A DNA stretch of 64,000 bases from an uncultured Nitrospira sp. (lineage in GTDB: Bacteria > Nitrospirota > Nitrospiria > Nitrospirales > Nitrospiraceae). Both the position numbers and the translations under genes were made by a program. This document shows, piece by piece, positions 49,572 through 57,800 of this stretch. The notes below the pieces were generated by a model. The model made no database searches. It was not told the DNA's origin and was given only the letters and a program-made list of their open reading frames with translations. The stretch covers positions 1 through 64,000 of the forward strand of contig CABVRX010000001.1 in the NCBI GenBank assembly GCA_902500825.1, in the 5' to 3' direction. How positions within the stretch are numbered: position 1 is the first letter of the stretch; each line of letters starts with the position of its first letter.

Positions 49572-52436
49572 TTAGGCGGCTGCCTGGGTCGCGGGTTGGT
49601 ATCCCTGCCGGTAGGATTCAAGTATTCGGACCAGTCGTGCGACTTCGAGTTCAAGTTGCGCGTAGACAGGAGGGGCGTCGTGGAGCGCGTTAAGGCGGCC
49701 GACTGCTTCGAGACGACCGGCCGTGAGTGCGACCTCGGAGGCGCAAAGATTTCCGGCGGTGCCTTTGAAGGTGTGAGCCATCCGTTCGACGGCAATCGGG
49801 TCGGCATCGGCCAGTGCCGTTCTGATGTCGGCCAGCATAGTCTGGTGCCGATCGAGAAACAGGCGGACGAGTTGAGCGAACAGCTCACTGTCGCTGCCGA
49901 TGTTCCGATACATTTTTGCAGGGTCAAAGGTTCTTCGGGTTGGGTCGGCTGTCGTGCAAATTGGTTCCTGCTTCCCATGGACCACCGCATCGGGCGGTGA
50001 GGGTGTCCAACGTGCCAGGGTGCTCCTTAGCTCATCCAGTTTAATCGGTTTGGCGAGATAGTCGTCCATCCCGGTTGCCAAGCAGCGCTCGCGATCGCCC
50101 TGCATCGCATTGGCAGTGACCGCAATGATTGGAATATGTCCGGGGCTCAGGCTCAAGGTCCTTCCGGGACTCGAAACTGTTCCGGAGGCTTCAGCTTCCC
50201 GAATGCGCCGGGTTGCCTCAAGCCCATCCATGACGGGCATGTGACAGTCCATCAGGATGGCGGCATAATCACCTTTGGTGAGCGCTGTCAGGGCCTCTTG
50301 ACCGTTTTCCACGACGTCCGGTTTGTAGCCAAGTTTTTCGACCATCCGCACGACGAGTTTCTGGTTGACGATGTTGTCTTCCACGATCAAAATGCGCTGA
50401 TGTTGCACATGCTCCGCGACCATATGCCTGGTGACGAGTTGAGGCACGACGGAGTGTGTCTGGGAATCCTTCGGCACGTGGCCCACGGGCAAGCCGAGCA
50501 CAGTTCGTAGGCAATCGCGTAATTCGTCGTGACGGATGGGTTTCGGAAGGTAGCCCATCGCGCCGGCCTGGCGAGCTTGTTCCGCATGGCCCCGTTGCAG
50601 CATCGACGTCATCACGACGAGGCGAATCCCGGATCCCGCCGGGTGGCTTTGCAGCTCTCGTGCAAGCTGTAACCCGTCCTTCCCCGGCATGATGACGTCC
50701 AAGATCGCCAGATCGTACGGCTTTCCTCGCCGTGTTGCCTTCGCGACATGGTGTAGCGCCGATTCGGCATCCTCTGCAAGATCGTCAACCATCCCCCATC
50801 CTGATACCAGATGGTGGAGGATCAATCGATTCGATTCGTTATCATCGACGATCAAAACACGCTTTCCGGTGAGATCTCCGGTCGGAAGGATCGCGCGAAG
50901 GGAATCCGCCTGTTTCTGGAAGCGTGCGGTGCACCAGAAGGTGCTGCCCTGTCCTTCCGTACTGCGCGCTCCGATCTGGCCACCCATCAATTCGACGAGT
51001 TGCTTGGAAATGGAAAGGCCAAGGCCGGTCCCGCCGTATTTTCTCGTTGTGGAGCTGTCAGCCTGCACAAACGGACGGAACAATTTGGCTTGCGTATTCG
51101 GATTGATACCGATGCCGCTGTCCGTCACTTCAAAACGGATGACTGCGGCGTCGGGCAGGTCTTCTTCGAGATAGGCCTGCAGGGTCACCTCGCCCTTGTC
51201 GGTAAACTTCACCGCGTTGGCGACCAGATTGGTGAGAATTTGACGCAAGCGCCCTGGGTCGCCTTTGAGTCCCGTCGGAACCGACGCATGGACGAGTCCG
51301 GTCAGTTCCAGTCCTTTTGTCTCCGCCCGCTCAGCGAATTGTGCCAACACCTGTTCCACGGTGGTTCGTAGATTGAAGTCGAGGCGTTCCAGCTCCAGCT
51401 TTCCCGCCTCAATCTTGCTGCATTCGAGCACGTCGTTGATCAGCTGTAGCAGCGCTTCGCCGCATTGCCGAATGGTTTCGGCGTAGGATTGTTGCTCCGG
51501 CGTCAAGGAAGTCTCCATCAACAGGCTCGTCATGCCGATCACCCCGTTCATGGGGGTACGTAGCTCATGACTGACGGTTGCGAGAAACGCCGTCTTGACG
51601 CGCGCCGATTCCTTGGCCTCGTCCAGAGCCTGATCGAGGCAGCAGTTGCTTTGGCGAAGTCGGTCGGCGGAGAGGAGGAGCGCCTGTTGCGTCTCACGAA
51701 CGCTCGTCATGTCGGTGGCATAGCCTCGCACGATCTCGTGAGGGAGAACCGGGCAAAAGATCCATGAAAAAGCGGCTTCCGGGAGCGTGACTGCCTCATC
51801 ATGACACACCTGGCCCGTGAGGAGACAGCGTCGCACGATGTCCGGAAGGTCTCGCGGGGCGACGTTCGGAACGCCTTCAAGGTTGTATCCGAATCGCGTG
51901 AGCAGGGCCACCATGGCTGGATTGGCATACAGAAGACTCATGTGCCGATCCAGTTCGATCATCGGCAACGGACTTTCTTCAGCGATCGAGGCCAACCGAT
52001 CGCGAGCCTGCCTCAATTCCTGTTCATGGGACAAGTCTCGAATGCTGAGAATCAGTACGGTTTTTCCATCAAATGTGCCGGGTGCGCACGTCCATTCCAC
52101 CGGAACGGGGTGAGTTGCCTTCTGCATGAGAAGATGTTGCGTCACCGTCGGACGGCGGCTTGTCAGCACTTCGTTCAGTTGCGCTGTCATGGCGGTTGTG
52201 TCGGACTGCGTGAGCATCGACCACAGGAATGGAAAGGATCGGACAGTGGACGGAGGAAACAGTTGTCCCAACAATCGATGGCTCTCCCGATTCGCAGCCA
52301 CTATGCAAAGATCAGTATCGAGAATGACGGTGGCCAGCGGAAGCCCTTCGAGAAGGTCGAGGCTCGTGGAGGGCGTAGGAAGCGAGGTTGCACGCTGTCG
52401 TCGGTCGCGTTCTCGTTTTCGTCCAGAGGACTTCAT
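49572..52436 (-). CDS. hybrid sensor histidine kinase (PAS-PAS-HK-REC-REC-HPt)
   Basis: 954 residues with no membrane helix. Two PAS-like domains (about 28-135 and 145-245), a coiled linker, HisKA with H290 (SHELRTPMNGVIGM), an ATPase with LTNLVANAVKFTDKGEVTLQ, DSGIGIN and GGTGLGLSIS, two receivers (D580 in LAILDVIMPGKDG; D730 in ILMDCHMPVMDG), and a C-terminal HPt with H888 (AHTFKGTAGN). This is a full internal phosphorelay that must pass the signal on; the sigma-54 regulators and the REC-FliH protein are possible receivers. Its ATG overlaps the stop of the HD-GYP gene by one base (TAATG). Confidence 0.9.
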   Translation of the reverse strand: MKSSGRKRERDRRQRATSLPTPSTSLDLLEGLPLATVILDTDLCIVAANRESHRLLGQLFPPSTVRSFPFLWSMLTQSDTTAMTAQLNEVLTSRRPTVTQHLLMQKATHPVPVEWTCAPGTFDGKTVLILSIRDLSHEQELRQARDRLASIAEESPLPMIELDRHMSLLYANPAMVALLTRFGYNLEGVPNVAPRDLPDIVRRCLLTGQVCHDEAVTLPEAAFSWIFCPVLPHEIVRGYATDMTSVRETQQALLLSADRLRQSNCCLDQALDEAKESARVKTAFLATVSHELRTPMNGVIGMTSLLMETSLTPEQQSYAETIRQCGEALLQLINDVLECSKIEAGKLELERLDFNLRTTVEQVLAQFAERAETKGLELTGLVHASVPTGLKGDPGRLRQILTNLVANAVKFTDKGEVTLQAYLEEDLPDAAVIRFEVTDSGIGINPNTQAKLFRPFVQADSSTTRKYGGTGLGLSISKQLVELMGGQIGARSTEGQGSTFWCTARFQKQADSLRAILPTGDLTGKRVLIVDDNESNRLILHHLVSGWGMVDDLAEDAESALHHVAKATRRGKPYDLAILDVIMPGKDGLQLARELQSHPAGSGIRLVVMTSMLQRGHAEQARQAGAMGYLPKPIRHDELRDCLRTVLGLPVGHVPKDSQTHSVVPQLVTRHMVAEHVQHQRILIVEDNIVNQKLVVRMVEKLGYKPDVVENGQEALTALTKGDYAAILMDCHMPVMDGLEATRRIREAEASGTVSSPGRTLSLSPGHIPIIAVTANAMQGDRERCLATGMDDYLAKPIKLDELRSTLARWTPSPPDAVVHGKQEPICTTADPTRRTFDPAKMYRNIGSDSELFAQLVRLFLDRHQTMLADIRTALADADPIAVERMAHTFKGTAGNLCASEVALTAGRLEAVGRLNALHDAPPVYAQLELEVARLVRILESYRQGYQPATQAAA

Positions 52437-53695
52437 TATGCGGCCCGTGGGAGAGTTTGATCCAGGTGAATGCCGATGTTGACACGTTCTTTGACCGGGT
52501 CTAGGACACGCAGCACGGTTCGGACTGTGTGGGTGGGGGATGGTACAGCGAGGTCCACTTCGATGGGCGTGGCATAAGAGCCTCCATGTGGGTCGGTCAT
52601 AATTTTGACCAGAGGTTTGAGTCGTTGTTGAGGGTTGACTCCGACGACGACCGCCTGTTCGCCGGTATTGAGCTGGATGAGGCTCCCGACCGGGTAGACG
52701 CCGATACTCCGAATCATGATCTCCACGAGAGATTTTGCGAACTGTCCTTGTTCCGCGGCCAAGAAGAGTTGCCGAACGGCGTCGTGTGGAATCATAGCCG
52801 GACGCGTCCCGCGCCGGCTGACCATGCTGTCATACACATCGACGATGCCGATGATCTGGGCGAGGTGTGAAATCTGATCGGTGCCTAGACCGGCGGGAAA
52901 CCCGCTTCCATCGGCCCGCTCATGATGCTCTCGGACGATGCGTAGGACATCCTCGTGCATGTCGGGATGCTCGGAGAGGAGTGCGACGCCGAGTTTGCAA
53001 TGCTGTTCGAGGAGGGTCTTATCTTGTCCGCTGCATTCCTCCCGCTTACGAACGAGGTTGCGCGGGAGGCGGACATACCCCGCGTCATGGAGCAACGCGC
53101 CCATGCCGACCTGTTCCTGCGTCGATTGATCCAACCCGCTCTCAATGGCCACGATGAGCGACAAGATGCAGGTATCCAGGGCATGGGCCGTCAGGGAGCG
53201 GTCGAACTGCTTTATCTTGTGAATCGCGACCTGAGTGGCCATTGCGGCGCGGTCGCTGAGAATTTGCCGCAACACGTCGGACACGATGGCTTTGGTCGCT
53301 TCAGGAGACGGGGGAATTCCCTGTTCCAGATCGCCGAAGATGCGCTCAACCGCTTCCTGAGCCTGTGCGTAGATCATGGTGGCCGAATGATCGTCAGATT
53401 TCGCCGCAGACGCGTGTGGGGTCTTGTGCTCAGGAGGAGCAAGGACATCCGGGTTGGTCGAGTGCCGGCTTGCGGCAGGTTGGGTATTCGTCGAGGATTC
53501 TGACGGGAGATCGGACCCTTTGCTGGTATCGATGGTCACCATCCTGATCCCATGCTGTTTCATGAGTTGGATGGTCTGCTGGTCCTTGATCAGTCGTTTA
53601 TGGGAGAGGAAGGGGGTTCGGTACCACGGGACATCCATCTCTATGATGAACATGCCGGGAATGAGTTGCTCGATCGCGATACGTCTTGTCGCCAT
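52436..53695 (-). CDS. HD-GYP c-di-GMP phosphodiesterase
   Basis: 419 residues. A DUF3391-type N-terminal domain (EQLIPGMFIIEMDVPWYRTP), a variable linker, then HD-GYP: HD at 203-204 (LLHDAGYVRLP), HHE at 257-259, and GSGFP 263-267 in the GYP loop, with further metal residues in VDVYDS. The HD motif and the HHE are kept, so hydrolysis of c-di-GMP is likely. It is co-transcribed with the hybrid kinase behind it, and a FliA-like promoter precedes it on the minus strand. It sits divergent from the PilZ gene, so the pair would be a writer-free eraser and receptor set for c-di-GMP. Confidence 0.88.
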   Translation of the reverse strand: MATRRIAIEQLIPGMFIIEMDVPWYRTPFLSHKRLIKDQQTIQLMKQHGIRMVTIDTSKGSDLPSESSTNTQPAASRHSTNPDVLAPPEHKTPHASAAKSDDHSATMIYAQAQEAVERIFGDLEQGIPPSPEATKAIVSDVLRQILSDRAAMATQVAIHKIKQFDRSLTAHALDTCILSLIVAIESGLDQSTQEQVGMGALLHDAGYVRLPRNLVRKREECSGQDKTLLEQHCKLGVALLSEHPDMHEDVLRIVREHHERADGSGFPAGLGTDQISHLAQIIGIVDVYDSMVSRRGTRPAMIPHDAVRQLFLAAEQGQFAKSLVEIMIRSIGVYPVGSLIQLNTGEQAVVVGVNPQQRLKPLVKIMTDPHGGSYATPIEVDLAVPSPTHTVRTVLRVLDPVKERVNIGIHLDQTLPRAA

Positions 53696-53764
53696 AAGTC
53701 ATTGAACTCCAGGACAGAAAGGGGCTCCGATCGGACTTGCCGACAGAATAGAGAGCTGCGGATG

Positions 53765-53792
53765 GTATCGGACAAGGATGGGTCAAACTTGA
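53765..53792 (-). promoter_or_regulatory. candidate FliA promoter of the HD-GYP operon
   Basis: On the minus strand, TCAAGTTT (53792-53785) - 12 nt - TCCGATAC (53772-53765). Same spacing as the flgM site; the -35 differs from TAAAGTTT in one base. Predicted start near 53758, 63 nt before the ATG. Confidence 0.55.
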
Positions 53793-53825
53793 TCATTGTC
53801 GGTGGAGTTTCGTGTCTGTTTACCC

Positions 53826-53853
53826 TCAAGATCTATCCGTGGCATTCCGATAG
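53826..53853 (+). promoter_or_regulatory. candidate FliA promoter of the PilZ gene
   Basis: TCAAGATC (53826-53833) - 12 nt - TCCGATAG (53846-53853), on the plus strand and back to back with the HD-GYP site 33 bp away. Predicted start near 53861, 40 nt before the PilZ ATG. Confidence 0.5.
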
Positions 53854-53900
53854 GATTCATCAGAGTCGGTTCATATCGGCTATATCCTGGAGCGATGGGT

Positions 53901-54632
53901 ATGAATGAGATCGTCGTGTCTGTTCCGCCCGCGGCATCATTTTTATCGGTCGGTCTTCCTCTGAAAATATCCCTTATTCTTGATCAGCAGAAGGTGATGC
54001 ACGGTACGACGCTTCTCGGGTGGAAGGACCACGCATGGCTTGTCTGTGAATGGCCGATTCAGCTCGGTCATGATCAGCTGATTGCCGGAGGCACCCCGTG
54101 CACGGTCAGTTATTTTCATGACGGCAAGCTGGTCGGTTATCGCAGTGAAATACGCGATCTCCTCACCTCGCCGGTGCCGCTGCTGTTCCTTGCTTATCCA
54201 AAATCGGTGGAAGAAATGCATCTGCGTAAACATCTCCGTGTGCCGGCCAATGAACCGATTCTATTGATGAAGGCCGATCAAACCGGCGTCTCCGAGTCCG
54301 CGCTACCTACCAGCAACTATTTCGGTGGTTTGTTAAAGGACCTCAGCGAGGGAGGGTGCAGTGTAGTCTTGGTGCGAAGGCCTGCTTGGCTGCGTTCGGG
54401 AGCAACGGTCCGCCTGGAGTTCGAACTCCCTGGGCTGGGACATGTCACGAACCTGACGGGGATCGTGAAGAATGTCGACACGCGGGATGGCAACGAGATG
54501 CTCGGCATCGAGTTTCGATTCAACGAACTCGAGTATATGGAATATCGCGGGTGGGGCGGATCCGTCCGACAGGCAATCGAACAATGTGTTTTTCAGCGAT
54601 ATCAGGGTAACGATCTGCTTGGAGCCAGGTAA
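53901..54632 (+). CDS. YcgR-like PilZ protein (c-di-GMP flagellar brake)
   Basis: 243 residues from ATG 53901 (GGAG 8 nt upstream; ATG 53895 is a near alternative). The first half resembles the YcgR N-terminal domain that meets the motor; the PilZ domain follows with the c-di-GMP-binding RKHLRVP (arginine motif) and DLSEGGCSVVL (DxSxxG). Proteins of this kind slow the motor at high c-di-GMP. It faces away from the HD-GYP gene, sharing the promoter region, which fits joint control by FliA. Confidence 0.8.
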   Translation: MNEIVVSVPPAASFLSVGLPLKISLILDQQKVMHGTTLLGWKDHAWLVCEWPIQLGHDQLIAGGTPCTVSYFHDGKLVGYRSEIRDLLTSPVPLLFLAYPKSVEEMHLRKHLRVPANEPILLMKADQTGVSESALPTSNYFGGLLKDLSEGGCSVVLVRRPAWLRSGATVRLEFELPGLGHVTNLTGIVKNVDTRDGNEMLGIEFRFNELEYMEYRGWGGSVRQAIEQCVFQRYQGNDLLGAR

Positions 54633-54692
54633 GAACATCACAACTCACATACCAACAGGTAGCCGGTCAAGGTTTTCCTCGTCCCGCCCGAT

Positions 54693-54720
54693 CCTGACCG
54701 GCAGAATTTTCCCGGTCAGG
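54693..54720 (+). other. inverted repeat between pilZ and the glycosyltransferase gene
   Basis: CCTGACCGG (54693-54701) and CCGGTCAGG (54712-54720) form a 9-bp perfect inverted repeat with a 10-nt spacer; a third half-site, CCGGTCA, lies at 54663-54669. It is about 60-120 bp upstream of the -24 element at 54784. It could be the pilZ terminator, though the flank is not T-rich, or an activator-binding site. Confidence 0.5.
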
Positions 54721-54783
54721 GCCCACACCGCGTAGTCAGCAATCATTCTCTCGGGAATGCACCCCTCTCAGGTCGACCGTGAA

Positions 54784-54799
54784 TGGCACGGATCTTGAT
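54784..54799 (+). promoter_or_regulatory. sigma-54 promoter of the large glycosyltransferase gene
   Basis: TGGCACGGATCTTGAT has a perfect TGGCACG -24 box, the ten-base spacing and TTG, with A for C in the -12 GC. Predicted start near 54810, 51 nt before GTG 54861. This ties glycan synthesis to flagellar control. Confidence 0.6.
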
Positions 54800-54860
54800 G
54801 TTTCCAGTGGAAACACTTCATCGGAAGCTGGCGGCGTAGTCGGGACGCGAGACGTTCATC

Positions 54861-57800
54861 GTGAAGCCCAAAATCCTTTTGGTGCAATTGGAATTCGGGA
54901 CGTGGGACCGGGCAAGAGCCTGGTCCTACTTGGGAAACTTTGCGGTAGAGGACGGCCTCCGTGCCAACGGGTGTGAGTGCGTGACGATTCCGGCACTCTG
55001 CGACATTCCGGATACCTCGCCGTTATCTTGGCTGCATCATGCGAAAGACCTATTGGCCGGCCAACGTTTCGATCAGGCCTGGGTGTGGCTGGTGCACAAT
55101 CGCTATTCGGATGTGTTTCTTGGATGGCTTGCCGAACTCGCGCCGGTGCGGGTCGGGCTCATCATGGAGTCGTTGCGGTATAGCGAGGAAGATTGCCGAC
55201 GTTGGCCGCACTTGCGAGAACGAGCGGGAATTGTCGAACGGCAGGCGAGCTATATGACGCATGTGCTGGCTGCGGATGAGCACGATGCTGAAATGCTCAA
55301 TCAAGCCGGTTCGCTTCGGGCCCTATTTTGGCCATCAGCAGTGCCGGCTCATTTCATTACCGCAATGATCGAACGACCATCGCGCCGTGAAGCCGCGTTT
55401 TACGGGGAACTCTATGGAGAGCGAAAGGCGTGGTTGGGGATATCCGGTCTCAAGGACTTGCTGATCCATCCGCCATCCGCAGAAGCCGCGACAGAATTGC
55501 CCCAGCTCTTCAATGCATTGCATCAGCAGATGTCTGAGCGGCTCCGGTCAGGGTGGCAGCCTAATCCGACCGCTCTTACGGAGTATGTGCGCCTATGGCA
55601 CCGGCTGCGCGAAACCATTTTCGCCAATTGGCTGACAAGCCTCAAGACCTGGAGTGCCATCGTCAATCTCCCGAGTTTGTTTCAATCCTATGCTGGCCGT
55701 GTCGTGGAAGCCATGGCCGCAGGTCGCCCTGTCATCTCGTGGGAAATTCCTGATCGACCGCGCACGCATGACTTGTTTAAAGATGGGCGAGAAATTCTCC
55801 TCTATCCCAAGGATCGTCCCGCAGTCTTGAAGGATCATGTGGAGCAGATAGCACGTGATGCTGACTACGCCGGGGACATTGCGGCCGCTGCCCGCACGGA
55901 ATTGCTCCGATCGCATACGGCTGAAGCTCGTGCCAGGCAGTGGTTGGACTGGATTGAGACCGGGCAACCTCTCGTGGCTCGTCATGTACGAGAGAAGGCA
56001 GCTATTCTGGATGTATGTCCGCCCCTGACGCAATCCTATGCCGTCGAGCGCAAGGCGTCGCCGGCCCACGGGCCAATCCCATTCGAACAGGTGCGGTGGA
56101 AGGGGGAGAGAGATCGAAATTCACTGCCCAAAGTTGCAGACTGTGTTGCGCAACGGCGGACTTTCTCGACACACTTGGAGCAAGTGGAGTCGAAATTCGT
56201 CGGTGTGGTAAGCCCCGGAAGTGGGCCGTCGACAAACGACGTGACGAGACAAGCTAACGGAGGCGCCATGAACTCGGACGCGTTCTATGTAAACTTGTTC
56301 GTCAATGCTCCGGCTTGGTCGGCGCCGCAGCCGAACGCCGATGAGGCGGCACGGTGGAGCAAAATCGCGGCTTTTCTGGAATACATTCTTCGCGACGTTC
56401 GACAGAAGGAGCCCGGCAGGCGGCTCCGTATCCTGGATGTCGGATGTGGACGAGGATGGTTGACGAATCTGGCGACCATGTACGGGACTTGCGAAGGGGT
56501 CGAGCCGGTTGCCGGGGTTGTCGATCATGCACGCAAGCTGTTTCCCCACCTTCGGTTTGAAGCGGGGACGGCCGAAATCGTATCAGGTCGCGCCGATTTT
56601 GAACCCTACGATGTGATCCTGACCTCAGAAGTCATCGAGCATGTGCCTCATGGCCAGAAAGAAAACTTTCTCGCGCAACTATTCAGGCTGTTGAAGCCGG
56701 ACGGCTACGTTGTGCTCACGACCCCGCGCGGGGAAATGTGGGAACAGTGGAAGACCATTGCGCCGCCCAACCAACCTGTGGAGGACTGGGTGACCGAAGA
56801 GCAACTGCGGGACCTATTCACATCCCAGGGTTTTGTGGAAATGGGACTGGATCGTATCCACGTGGAGGTTCCAGGCTTGCGCTATGTGCCGGCGCCCACG
56901 CCAGCCGACCTCCGATCCATGAGTCTGCTCCCGATCTATCAAGTATGGTGCTGCCGCAGATCTGTCGACCAGCGTCCCATTGCCTTTACGTGCGCACCAA
57001 AAGTGTCCGTCATCGTCCCGACATACAATCGTCCCGATCGTCTCCGGACGGCGCTCGCGAGCCTGGCCGCGCAGACGTACCAAGACTTCGAGGTCATCGT
57101 CGTCAACGATGCGGGTCGCGACGTGGAGTTCGTCGTGGCGGCCTGTGCCGATCGGCACCGCATCACGACCGTCATCCACGATCGAAATCGTGGCTTGGCG
57201 GCAGCCCGCAATAGCGGACTCCGTGAGGCGAAGGGCGCCTATATCGCCTATCTAGATGACGATGATCGCTATCTTCCGAACCATCTGGAAACACTTGTCG
57301 GTTATTTAGATCGCCGTGAATGCCGCGTCGCGTACACCGACGCCTGGCGAGTGCAAGAACGACAGAGCGACGGCGGTTATGTCGAAACCGGGCGTGATGT
57401 CCCGTACTCCTATGATTTCAGACCGGCGGAGTTGCTGGTATCCAATTACTTTCCGGTTCTCTGTGTGATGCATGACCGGGCTTGTCTCGATGACGTAGGC
57501 CTATTCGATGAATCGCTCTTTGCCCATGAGGATTGGGATCTCTGGATCCGCATGGCGACTCGCTTTCCGTTCAAACACCTGCCGGTCAGGACGGCCGAGT
57601 TCACTTGGCGAACCGACGGAAGTTCCATGACCAGCGGGACGCGTGAAACCTATTGGCGTACGACCGAGATCATTTACCGGAAATACCGCCCCTATGCCGA
57701 CCTCATCGGCGGCGTGCGCGAAGCGCAGGACAAGCGTCTCGCCGAAATGCGGGTGATCGGAAGCGCCAAGAATTATGTCTGTTCCCTCGTCATGCCCATT

